Positions 53,504 to 61,597 of a stretch of 64,000 nt of DNA are shown here, piece by piece (the first letter of the stretch is position 1; every line of letters begins with the position of its first letter). The stretch lies in NCBI RefSeq assembly GCF_030124175.1, contig NZ_JASKMT010000019.1, positions 1-64,000 of the forward strand, written 5' to 3'. The translations under genes were made by a program, and so were the position numbers. A model generated the notes under the pieces. That model saw only the letters and a list, made by a program, of their open reading frames with translations, was not told where the DNA came from and did not search any database. Source of the DNA: Streptomyces sp. 549. GTDB taxonomy: Bacteria > Actinomycetota > Actinomycetes > Streptomycetales > Streptomycetaceae.

Positions 53504-54355
53504 ATGGTCGTGGAACTGGTGATGGCAGCGGCGGCGGGCGGCGCGGCGTACCTCGCGGCGGCGGCCCGAGTCGTCAAGCAGTACGAACGCGGGCTGGTGT
53601 TCCGGCTGGGCCGGCTCCAGTCGGAGGTCCGCTCGCCGGGCCTCACCCTGGTCGTGCCGTTCGTCGACCGGCTGCGCAAGGTGAACATGCAGATCGTCAC
53701 GCTGCCCATCCCCGGGCAGGAGGGCATCACCCGGGACAACGTCACCGTGCGGGTGGACGCGGTGGTGTACTTCAAGGTCGTCGACCCCGGTGACGCCATC
53801 GTGAGGGTGGAGGACTACCGCTTCGCCGTCTTCCAGATGGCCCAGACCGCCCTGCGGTCGATCATCGGCAAGAGCGAGCTGGACGACCTGCTGTCCGACC
53901 GGGAGAAGCTGAACCAGGGCCTGGCCATCATGATCGACAGCCCCGCCGTGGAGTGGGGCGTCAACGTCGACCGGGTCGAGATCAAGGACGTCTCGCTGCC
54001 GGAGACGATGAAGCGCTCGATGGCGCGGCAGGCCGAGGCGACCCGGGACCGCCGGGCCCGGGTCATCAACGCGGACGCCGAACTGGAGGCGTCGAAGAAG
54101 CTGGCCGCCGCAGCCCGGGAGATGTCCGACACCCCGGCCGCGCTCCAGCTGCGGCTGCTCCAGACGGTCGTGTCGGTGGCGGCTGAAAAGAACTCCACGC
54201 TGGTGCTGCCGTTCCCGGTCGAGCTGCTGCGATTCCTGGAACGGCTCCCGGCCGGCCATGCCGCCGGGACGCCCGCCGGCCCGGCGGTTGCCCCGGCCGA
54301 GCCGGTGGCCAGTGTGTTCCCCGAATCCGGAGGCACCTCCGGCAGCGACACCTGA
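53504..54355 (+). CDS. SPFH / slipin membrane protein
   Basis: This 283-residue protein of the stomatin/slipin group starts with a short membrane helix (VVELVMAAAAGGAAYLAAAA) and has the SPFH domain (QYERGLVFRLGRLQ, VRVDAVVYFKVVDP) and a C-terminal coiled-coil region rich in Glu/Ala. It likely forms oligomers in membrane microdomains, probably facing the cytoplasm. Slipins often pair with an NfeD-type protease partner. No nfeD gene is adjacent, but a secreted protease gene lies on each side. ATG at 53504 has AGGAGG about 6 nt upstream. Confidence 0.92.
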   Translation: MVVELVMAAAAGGAAYLAAAARVVKQYERGLVFRLGRLQSEVRSPGLTLVVPFVDRLRKVNMQIVTLPIPGQEGITRDNVTVRVDAVVYFKVVDPGDAIVRVEDYRFAVFQMAQTALRSIIGKSELDDLLSDREKLNQGLAIMIDSPAVEWGVNVDRVEIKDVSLPETMKRSMARQAEATRDRRARVINADAELEASKKLAAAAREMSDTPAALQLRLLQTVVSVAAEKNSTLVLPFPVELLRFLERLPAGHAAGTPAGPAVAPAEPVASVFPESGGTSGSDT

Positions 54356-54660
54356 GGGTCGGTTTTCAGACAGGTGTAGACCTCACCCCGAGGTGATCAC
54401 TGATCGCCCGGGGTGTTTCCCGGTGTCCGCACGGCGGTGTGACGTGCGCGGCCATCGAAGCGTCAGGTGCGCCGCCCGTACCGGGCGTTCGCATGCGCTG
54501 ACGTGAAGTCGTTCTTGTGTGCGACCTGTCGCACTCGTAATACTCGGCGGCACTGCTTGGCATGGACGCGCAGTCGTCCTGCAGGGCGAGTCCGTGTCCG
54601 GGCATCCTCCGGAATCACTCCGACCTGGAGTGATTCCAACCCCCCACTGGAGGTAACGAG
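54356..54660 (+). promoter_or_regulatory. Leader and promoter region of the second protease
   Basis: This 305-base gap has no gene. A weak terminator-like stem (CACCCCG at 54384-54390 with 54409-54415) may end the slipin transcript. The most striking feature is a perfect 11-bp inverted repeat GGAATCACTCC (54611-54621) / GGAGTGATTCC (54627-54637) with a 5-nt spacer, 10 nt before the GGAGG ribosome site of the protease gene. Confidence 0.65.
54611..54637 (+). promoter_or_regulatory. Perfect 11-bp stem-loop in protease mRNA leader
   Basis: GGAATCACTCC and its reverse complement, separated by GACCT, would form a stable hairpin just upstream of the Shine-Dalgarno of the streptogrisin-type gene. 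Streptogrisin genes are known, as I recall, to carry similar inverted repeats before the start. It could act as an operator or an mRNA stabiliser. Confidence 0.8.
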
Positions 54661-55734
54661 TTGCGACACCGACGGATGAACAAGCGGCGCACGGCCATCG
54701 CAGGTGCAGGCGTGGCGGCCCTCGTGGTCGGCACCCTCACGATGGCGAATGCCAACGCCGCAGACCCCGTCCCCACGGCGGACGTGCTCACGTCCGCCGC
54801 CGCGAGTGATCTCGCGAGCACGCTCGCCACCGAGCTCAAGGGAGACGCCGCCGGCGCCTACTACGACGCGAAGACCAAGCAGCTCGTGGTCAACGTGCTG
54901 GACGCCTCGGCGGCCGAGGAGGTCCAGCAGGCCGGGGCGAAGGCGAAGGTCGTCCGGCACAGCCTGGCCCAGCTGACCTCGGCCAAGGACGATCTGGGCG
55001 AGTCCGCGGTCCCCGGCACCTCGCGTGCCGTCGACCCGGTCACCAACAAGGTCGTCGTCACCGCCGACTCCACCGTGAAGGCGGCCGACCTCGCGAAGCT
55101 GCGCGAGGAGGTCGAGGCCCAGGGCGGCAGAGCCGTCCTCAAGAAGACCAGCGGTGAGTTCAAGCCGTTCATCGCGGGCGGGGACGCCATCTTCAGCTCC
55201 GGCTCGCGCTGCTCGCTGGGCTTCAACGTGGTGAAGGACGGCGAGCCGCACTTCCTGACGGCCGGTCACTGCGGCACGGCCGGCAGCAGCTGGTCGGCCT
55301 CCTCCGGAGGCTCACCGATCGGGCGGATGGAGGCCGGCACCTTCCCCGGCGCCGACCACGCCCTGGTGAAGTACACCTCGAGCACCGACCACCCCAGCGA
55401 GGTCAACCTCTACAACGGCCGGACCCAGCAGATAACCGACGCCCGCGACGCGACCGTCGGCGAGCAGGTCCAGCGCAGCGGCAGCACCACGCAGCTGCAC
55501 GGCGGCTCGGTCCAGGCGCTCGACGTCTCGGTGACCTACCCGCAGGGCACCGTCAACGGCCTGATCCAGACGAACGTCTGCGCCGAGCCCGGTGACAGCG
55601 GCGGTGCGCTCTTCGCCGGCAGCAGCGCGCTCGGCCTGACCTCCGGAGGCAGCGGTGACTGCTCCTCCGGCGGGCAGACCTTCTTCCAGCCGGTGACGGA
55701 CGCCCTCGCGGAGTACGGCGCCCAGATCGGCTGA
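54661..55734 (+). CDS. Secreted streptogrisin-like serine protease
   Basis: The 357-residue precursor has a signal peptide (about 1-33, AANA-type cleavage), a propeptide to about residue 170 and a mature S1 protease beginning near IAGGDAIFSS. The triad is His203 (TAGHC), Asp232 (DHALV) and Ser313 (GDSGG). It is more like streptogrisin B than the upstream paralogue is, and its prosegment is longer, as needed for folding. The start is TTG at 54661 with GGAGGT 6 nt upstream; an ATG at 54676 is an alternative. It is preceded by a hairpin leader and followed by a very strong terminator. Confidence 0.94.
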   Translation: MRHRRMNKRRTAIAGAGVAALVVGTLTMANANAADPVPTADVLTSAAASDLASTLATELKGDAAGAYYDAKTKQLVVNVLDASAAEEVQQAGAKAKVVRHSLAQLTSAKDDLGESAVPGTSRAVDPVTNKVVVTADSTVKAADLAKLREEVEAQGGRAVLKKTSGEFKPFIAGGDAIFSSGSRCSLGFNVVKDGEPHFLTAGHCGTAGSSWSASSGGSPIGRMEAGTFPGADHALVKYTSSTDHPSEVNLYNGRTQQITDARDATVGEQVQRSGSTTQLHGGSVQALDVSVTYPQGTVNGLIQTNVCAEPGDSGGALFAGSSALGLTSGGSGDCSSGGQTFFQPVTDALAEYGAQIG

Positions 55735-55770
55735 CCGGTCCACCCGCCGCCGGCCCGGTCCGGCGGTGAC

Positions 55771-55826
55771 CACCCCTCACCACGGAACCCCCCGGCGACT
55801 GCCGGGGGGTTCCGTGGTGAGGGGTG
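55771..55826. terminator. Bidirectional terminator, protease / asd
   Basis: A perfect 26-bp stem (55771-55796 with 55801-55826) with a 4-nt loop lies between two convergent genes. It is the longest stem in the window. Confidence 0.95.
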
Positions 55827-55851
55827 CCGCCGGGCGGGGCGGCGGGCCAGG

Positions 55852-56889
55852 TCAGCGGGCGGAGCGCAGCTCCGCCGCGACCAGCTCGGCGATCTGCACG
55901 GCGTTGAGCGCCGCGCCCTTGCGGAGGTTGTCGTTGGACAGGAACAGTGCGAGGCCGTGCTCGACGGTCTCGTCCGCGCGGATCCGCCCCACGTAGCTGG
56001 CGTCCTGACCGGCGGCCTGGAGCGGCGTGGGGATGTCCGACAGCGTCACGCCGGGAGCGGCACCGAGCAGCTCGCGGGCCCGCTCGGGGCTGATGGGCCG
56101 CTCGAAGCGCGCGTTGACCTGGAGCGAGTGCCCGGTGAAGACCGGCACGCGCACACAGGTGCCGGAGACCTTCAGCTCCGGGATGTCGAGGATCTTGCGG
56201 CTCTCGTTGCGGAGCTTCTGCTCCTCGTCGGTCTCCTCCAGACCGTCGTCGACGATCGAGCCGGCCAGCGGCAGCACGTTGAACGCGATCGGCCGCTTGA
56301 ACTTGTCCGGCGCGGGGAAGTCCACCGCGTCGCCGTCGAAGGTGAGCCGGGTGGCGTCGGACTCGACCGCCTTGCGGGCCTGCCCGTCCAGCTCGGCGAC
56401 GCCGGCCAGTCCGCTGCCGGAGACCGCCTGGTAGGTGGAGACGACCAGCGCCGCGAGCCCGGCCTCCTCGTGCAGCGGGCGCAGCACGGGCATGGCGGCC
56501 ATGGTGGTGCAGTTCGGGTTGGCGATGATGCCCTTGGGCCGGTCGGTGGCGGCCTGCGGGTTCACCTCCGCGACCACCAGCGGGACCTCGGGGTCGAGGC
56601 GCCAGGCGGAGGAGTTGTCGATCACGACCGGGCCGGCCGCGGCGACCTTGGGGGCCAGCACCTTGGAGGTCGAGCCGCCGGCGGAGAACAGCACGATGTC
56701 CAGGCCGCCGTAGTCGGCCGTCTCCGCGTCCTCGACGGTGACCTCGCCGTCCTTCCAGGGGAGCGTGCGTCCGGCGGACCGAGCGGAGGCGAACAGCCGC
56801 AGCTCCTCCACGGGGAAGTCGCGCTCGGTCAGAATGTCGCGCATCACGCTGCCGACCTGACCGGTGGCTCCGACAATGCCGATCCTCAT
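55852..56889 (-). CDS. asd: Aspartate-semialdehyde dehydrogenase
   Basis: This enzyme reduces aspartyl phosphate to aspartate semialdehyde for lysine, methionine and threonine synthesis. The 345-residue protein has GATGQVGSV near the N-terminus for NADP, the active-site Cys in NPNCTTM, and a His in FTGHSLQVNARF. ATG at 56889 is chosen; a longer form would include an unsupported N-terminal stretch. It is alone in its transcript. Aspartokinase (lysC) is not adjacent. Confidence 0.95.
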   Translation of the reverse strand: MRIGIVGATGQVGSVMRDILTERDFPVEELRLFASARSAGRTLPWKDGEVTVEDAETADYGGLDIVLFSAGGSTSKVLAPKVAAAGPVVIDNSSAWRLDPEVPLVVAEVNPQAATDRPKGIIANPNCTTMAAMPVLRPLHEEAGLAALVVSTYQAVSGSGLAGVAELDGQARKAVESDATRLTFDGDAVDFPAPDKFKRPIAFNVLPLAGSIVDDGLEETDEEQKLRNESRKILDIPELKVSGTCVRVPVFTGHSLQVNARFERPISPERARELLGAAPGVTLSDIPTPLQAAGQDASYVGRIRADETVEHGLALFLSNDNLRKGAALNAVQIAELVAAELRSAR

Positions 56890-57506
56890 GGGGCTCCTTC
56901 TCGTCTGTGCTCGGTCCGTGCGGTGTCCGGAATCCTGGTCCCTACCCTGCACCGGCAAATGTACGGGCCGCCAACCCTTTGACCTCGGTCACACCTGGTG
57001 GAGCCACCGGCGGGCCCGGCCCGGGCCCCCGCCCGGCGGCGATTCTGGCACAGGACGACGGCGGGACGGCGTGGCTGCGGAGGCGCGGGGCGGCCCGGAC
57101 CGCTAGAACTCAAGCCGCGGATGCGGGCCGGCGGTGTTATCCCCGTCACGCCGCCGGCGGTGGTGGCGGAGTGCCGTGGCGCCGGGGTCGTGCCCGGAGC
57201 GGTGTTCTGGTCCGCAACTCCTGCGAAGGGGGGTGGGGAGGGGTGGCGGATTGCCGGACTTTTTTGTGTGGATGCCTCCGTGGCGGCTCCCGGGGGTTGA
57301 AGATGTTCGACAGGAGGTTTGGAGGTAAGCCTTCGCTCGCGGGGTTCGGAACAGCAGCCCTGCGGTGTCGGCTCGGTGCTCCGCTGTGCGGGAGCGCCGG
57401 GCCGATGCGGTCGGCGCGGTGTCCCGCTCCGCCGGGCCTTGGAGCCGCGGCTGTCGTCCGCCGCCCGGCCTTGTGTTCCTCGGGGAACGGGAGGCGGGCA
57501 GCCGTC
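56890..57506. other. Long non-coding gap between asd and ANTAR genes
   Basis: This 617-base region is the largest gap. The left part is the asd promoter region. A run of six T at 57260-57266 and a Shine-Dalgarno-like GGAGG pair at 57312-57325 are seen, but the frame behind it uses codons such as AGG and GGA that are rare in Streptomyces. I find no supported gene. Confidence 0.5.
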
Positions 57507-57839
57507 TCAGAACGGCCCTGCCGTGCCGCGGGTGCCCCAGCGGCCCGGGCAGTGGTGGGACATGCGTTCGGCGAGGATCTCGGCCAGCGCCTCGTCCATC
57601 ACGCCGGTGGACGTCCAGCCCGTCAGTTCCAGTGCGACCACGCGCAGCTTGGTGTTGCTGCGCTGGGAGGTCTCGCGCAGCACGGTGAAGGCGTGTTTGC
57701 GTTCGCATCCCCCCAGTGTCATGATCACGCCGGTGGCCTGGTCGATGACGGCGTGGGACTCCAGCGCCTGCTGCAGCTGGCAGACCTGCTCGATGAGGGC
57801 TTCGCGTTCCTCCGTGCGTCGGCTGTCGGCGCCTCGCAT
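57507..57839 (-). CDS. ANTAR-domain RNA-binding protein (stand-alone)
   Basis: The 110-residue protein is almost entirely one ANTAR domain: AVIDQATGVIM followed by AFTVLRETSQRSNTKLRVVALELTGW, the three-helix motif that binds twin hairpins in nascent RNA and prevents termination. The N-terminus is a short charged coiled segment (EALIEQVCQLQQALE) for dimerisation. No GAF, PAS or receiver sensor domain is present, so the signal must come from elsewhere. ATG at 57839 has AGGAG 7 nt upstream. The target operon is not known. Confidence 0.9.
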   Translation of the reverse strand: MRGADSRRTEEREALIEQVCQLQQALESHAVIDQATGVIMTLGGCERKHAFTVLRETSQRSNTKLRVVALELTGWTSTGVMDEALAEILAERMSHHCPGRWGTRGTAGPF

Positions 57840-58036
57840 GTTGCGTCTCCTTCTACGCTGCCCGCTGCCGCTGTCCCCTCCCCAGAGTGTCGTATCTCCC
57901 CCCGTTGTGCAGCAGGCGCGCGCACCCGTCCCGCACCGGTTCGCCCGCCCGTGCGGCGCCTGGGATCCAGCGGGGTCCGGGCGCGCCCCGAACGGGTGAA
58001 CCCGGCGGTGACCTGCGCCGACCCGCGGACATTCGC

Positions 58037-58052
58037 TCGAACAGACATTCGA
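58037..58052 (+). promoter_or_regulatory. SOS box (LexA operator) of dnaE2
   Basis: TCGAACAGACATTCGA matches the actinobacterial LexA site TCGAAC-N4-GTTCGA at 11 of 12 fixed positions, and extends to CTCGAA...TTCGAG. A TATGGT box at 58062-58067 lies just downstream, with the dnaE2 start at 58130. Confidence 0.88.
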
Positions 58053-58129
58053 GAACTGGTTTATGGTGGTGCTACGAGGACGGATGAGTCGCAACGGGCT
58101 GGGGGTGGCCGAGTGGCAGGGAGGTGCGG

Positions 58130-61100
58130 ATGGGCGGGTTTACGCACCTGCATGCCGTGTCCGGCTTCTCGACGCGGTACGGCGCCTCGCACCCCGAGCG
58201 GCTCGTCGACCGGGCCGCCGAACGGGGCATGGACGCCCTCGCGCTGACCGACCGGGACACCCTCGCCGGCACCATGCGCTTCGGTGCGGCCTGCGAGCGG
58301 GCCGGGCTGCGTGCGCTGTACGGGGTGGACCTCGCGGTGGCTGAGCCGCCCGAGCAGCCCCGCGGCGGGGCGGTCCGGCGCCGCACCCCGGTCCGCGGCG
58401 GCGCGTTCGTCGACGAGCCCGCCCAGCGGGCGGTGTTCCTCGCCCGCGACGGCGCGGCGGGCTGGGCCGAGCTGTGCAGGCTGGTCACCGACGCCCACGC
58501 GAACGACGCCGCGCAGCCGCGGCTGGGCTGGGAGCAGGTCCCCGCCGCAGGGCTGACGGTCCTGCTGGGGCCGGCGTCCGACGTCGGCCGGGCGCTGGCC
58601 GCCGGCCGCCCGGACCGGGCCGCCCGGCTGCTGGGCCGCTGGCGTGAGGTCTTCGGCGCGGCCCTGCGCCTGGAGGTGGTGGGGTCCGCGCCGCTGCGGG
58701 ACGCCGCCCGGATGCTGGGGTTGGCCGCCGAGCAGCGGGTCACCCCGGTGCTGACCAACGCCGTGCGCTACGCCGACTCCGGGCAGGGCCCGGTCGCCGA
58801 CGTGCTCGACGCGGCCCGCCGGCTGGTGCCCATCGACCCCCGCCGGGGCCTGGATGAGGGCCGGCGCTGGCTGAAGGGCGCCCGGGAGATGGCCGAGGAC
58901 GCCGAGCGGATCGCCACCGCGGCGGGATTCCGGCGGCGGGACGCGCACCTGCTGCTGGCCAGGACCGAGGAGACGGCCGCCGCGTGCCGGGTGGACTCCG
59001 GCGACGACCTCGGAGTGGGCACGGCGCACTTCCCCGAGCCGCACCTCGCCGGGGTGGGCGACCGGACCGCCGAACGGGTGCTGCGCTCGCGCTGCGCCGC
59101 TGCGATGGTGGTCCGCCGCTACGACCGCGACCCCCGGCGCTGGCGGCGGCTGGAGGACGAGCTGCGGGTGATCGACGGCCACGGCTTCGCCTCGTACTTC
59201 CTCACCGTCGCGCAGGTCGTGGACGACGTGCGCGACCTGGGCGTCCGGGTCGCCGCGCGCGGCTCCGGCGCGGGCTCACTCGTCAACCACCTGCTGGGCG
59301 TCGCGACGGCGGACCCGATGGAGCACGGTCTGCTGATGGAGCGTTTCCTCTCCGAGCGGCGCAAGGCGCTCCCCGACATCGACATCGACGTGGAGTCGGC
59401 GCGCCGGCTGGAGGTCTACCGCGCGGTCTTCGACCGGTTCGGGGGGCAGCGGGTGGCCACCGTCGCCATGCCGGAGACCTACCGGGTGCGGCACGCGGTG
59501 CGCGACGTCGGCGCGGCCCTGGGGGTCGACCCGGCGGAGGTGGACCGGCTGGCCAAGGCGTTCCCGCACATCCGGGCCGGTGACGCCCGCACCGCGCTGG
59601 CCGAGCTGCCCGAACTGCGCGGCATCGACCCCGACCGCTACGGACCGCGTATGTGGGAGCTGGTCGAGGCGCTGGACGGCCTGGTGCGGGGGGTCGCCAT
59701 GCACCCGTGCGGGGTGCTGCTGTCCGACGCGTCCCTGCGCCGCCGCACCCCGGTGGTGCCCACCAGCGGGGAGGGCTTCGCCATGTCCCAGTTCGACAAG
59801 GACGACGTGGAGCGGATGGGACTGCTCAAACTGGACGTGCTGGGGGTGCGCATGCAGTCCTCGATGGCCCACGCGGTGCAGGAGGTGCAGCGGGTCACCG
59901 GCCGGCCCCTCGACCTGGACGCGGTACCCGCCGACGACGCACCGACGTACGAGCTGATCCGCTCCACCGAGACGCTCGGCTGCTTCCAGATCGAGTCGCC
60001 CGGCCAGCGGGACCTGATCGGGCGCCTCCAGCCGTCCCGGTTCCACGACCTGGTGGTGGACATCTCGCTGTTCCGTCCCGGCCCCGTCTCCGCCGACATG
60101 GTGCGCCCGTTCATCGAGGCCCGGCACGGCCGGGCGCCGGTCCGCTACCCCCACGAGGACCTGGAGCCGGTGCTGAGGGACACCTGCGGGGTGGTGGTCT
60201 TCCACGAACAGGTCATCGGCATGCTGGACGTGCTGACCGGCTGCGGCCTGTCCTTCGCCGACGAGACCCGGCGGGCGCTGGGCAGTGCCGAGCTGAAGCC
60301 GCGCATCCGGACCTGGTTCGAACGTGAGGCGGCGCGCAACGGCTACCGCCCCGACGTGGTGGCCCGGACCTGGGAGATCGTCGAGGCGTTCGGCGCCTAC
60401 GGCTTCTGCAAGGCGCACGCCGTCGCCTTCGCCGTCCCCACGTACCAGTCCGCCTGGCTCAAGGCGCACCACCCGGCGGCCTTCTACGCCGGGCTGCTCA
60501 CCCACGACCCCGGCATGTACCCCAAGCGGCTGCTGCTCGCCGACGCCCGCCGGCGCGGTGTGCCGGTGCTGCCGCTGGACGTGAACCGGTCCGACGTCGC
60601 CTATCGAATCGAACTGGAGTCCGAGTCGGGGGTGTGGGGAGTGCGGCTGGCCCTCGGTGAGGTGCGCGGCATCCGCGAGACCGACGCGCGGCGGATCGCC
60701 GACGGGCGGCCCTACTCGGGCCTGGCCGACCTGCTCGACCGGGCCCGCCCGCCCCGCCCGGTCGCCGAGAACCTGGCCCGGGTCGGGGCGCTGGACGCCT
60801 TCGGCGGCAACCGCCGAGACCTGCTGCTCCAGATCGCCGAACTGCACCGCGGCCGCCGGCCCGCCGCCGGACCGGCGCAGCTGCCGCTGGCCGACGCGGG
60901 CGCGCCGGTGCCCGCCGGCCTGCCCGACCTGGACCGCGACGAGCGGCTGGGCGCCGAGCTGGGAGTGCTCGGACTGGACGCCTCCCGGCACCTGATGGGC
61001 GACCACCGGAAGTTCCTGGAGGAGCTGGGCGTGCTCTCCGCCCGGCGGCTGCGGGACGCCCGGCACGGGGACACCGTCCTGGTCGCCGGCGCCAAGGCCG

Positions 61101-61597
61101 CCACCCAGACGCCCCCCATCCGGTCCGGGCGGCGGGTCGTCTTCGTGACCCTGGACGACGGCACCGGCCTGGCGGACCTGGCGTTCTTCGAGGACAGCCA
61201 CGCCGCCTGCGCGCACACCGTCTTCCACTCCTGGCTCCTGCTGGTCCGCGGGGTGGTGCAGCGCCGCGGCCCGCGCAGCTTCAGCGTGGTCGGCGCCGCC
61301 GCCTGGGACCTCGCCGAACTGGTCGAGCTGCGCCGCACCGGCGGCCTGGAGGCGGTCGCCGCCCGCCTGGCGGAGCAGCCCGAGGGGGAGGCCCTCCGCG
61401 AGGAGCGCGGCGGATCGGGCCGGGCCGCACCGGCGGCCGGGCGGGACCCCGCGGCGGCCGACCGGGGCGGCGCGGGGCGCAGCATCGAGCTGGAGACGGG
61501 CTACCGGCTGCACCCCTGGGCCGACCTCCAGCCGCCCGGTGAGCCGGTGAAGCAGAGCCGGCGGCTGTGGCACGCCAGCCCGGGGAGCGCGGGATGA
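58130..61597 (+). CDS. dnaE2: Error-prone DNA polymerase III alpha subunit DnaE2
   Basis: DnaE2 is the damage-inducible C-family polymerase that copies past lesions and causes mutations. The 1155-residue protein has an N-terminal PHP domain (FTHLHAVSGFSTRYGASHPE), the catalytic palm with PDIDIDVE at residues 415-422 (Asp416, Asp418, Asp420) and a C-terminal OB domain. The ATG at 58130 has GGGAGG 5 nt upstream; a GTG two codons earlier lies inside that site. The SOS box places it under LexA. The stop overlaps the following Y-family gene by 4 bp (ATGA), so both are made together. Confidence 0.95.
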   Translation: MGGFTHLHAVSGFSTRYGASHPERLVDRAAERGMDALALTDRDTLAGTMRFGAACERAGLRALYGVDLAVAEPPEQPRGGAVRRRTPVRGGAFVDEPAQRAVFLARDGAAGWAELCRLVTDAHANDAAQPRLGWEQVPAAGLTVLLGPASDVGRALAAGRPDRAARLLGRWREVFGAALRLEVVGSAPLRDAARMLGLAAEQRVTPVLTNAVRYADSGQGPVADVLDAARRLVPIDPRRGLDEGRRWLKGAREMAEDAERIATAAGFRRRDAHLLLARTEETAAACRVDSGDDLGVGTAHFPEPHLAGVGDRTAERVLRSRCAAAMVVRRYDRDPRRWRRLEDELRVIDGHGFASYFLTVAQVVDDVRDLGVRVAARGSGAGSLVNHLLGVATADPMEHGLLMERFLSERRKALPDIDIDVESARRLEVYRAVFDRFGGQRVATVAMPETYRVRHAVRDVGAALGVDPAEVDRLAKAFPHIRAGDARTALAELPELRGIDPDRYGPRMWELVEALDGLVRGVAMHPCGVLLSDASLRRRTPVVPTSGEGFAMSQFDKDDVERMGLLKLDVLGVRMQSSMAHAVQEVQRVTGRPLDLDAVPADDAPTYELIRSTETLGCFQIESPGQRDLIGRLQPSRFHDLVVDISLFRPGPVSADMVRPFIEARHGRAPVRYPHEDLEPVLRDTCGVVVFHEQVIGMLDVLTGCGLSFADETRRALGSAELKPRIRTWFEREAARNGYRPDVVARTWEIVEAFGAYGFCKAHAVAFAVPTYQSAWLKAHHPAAFYAGLLTHDPGMYPKRLLLADARRRGVPVLPLDVNRSDVAYRIELESESGVWGVRLALGEVRGIRETDARRIADGRPYSGLADLLDRARPPRPVAENLARVGALDAFGGNRRDLLLQIAELHRGRRPAAGPAQLPLADAGAPVPAGLPDLDRDERLGAELGVLGLDASRHLMGDHRKFLEELGVLSARRLRDARHGDTVLVAGAKAATQTPPIRSGRRVVFVTLDDGTGLADLAFFEDSHAACAHTVFHSWLLLVRGVVQRRGPRSFSVVGAAAWDLAELVELRRTGGLEAVAARLAEQPEGEALREERGGSGRAAPAAGRDPAAADRGGAGRSIELETGYRLHPWADLQPPGEPVKQSRRLWHASPGSAG

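Noticed and set aside
57303..57500. Possible gene starting ATG with two GGAGG-like segments in the asd/ANTAR gap
   Set aside because: The first codons include AGG, GGA and TTT, rare in Streptomyces, and the frame then runs open antisense through the ANTAR gene. No homologous feature is visible.
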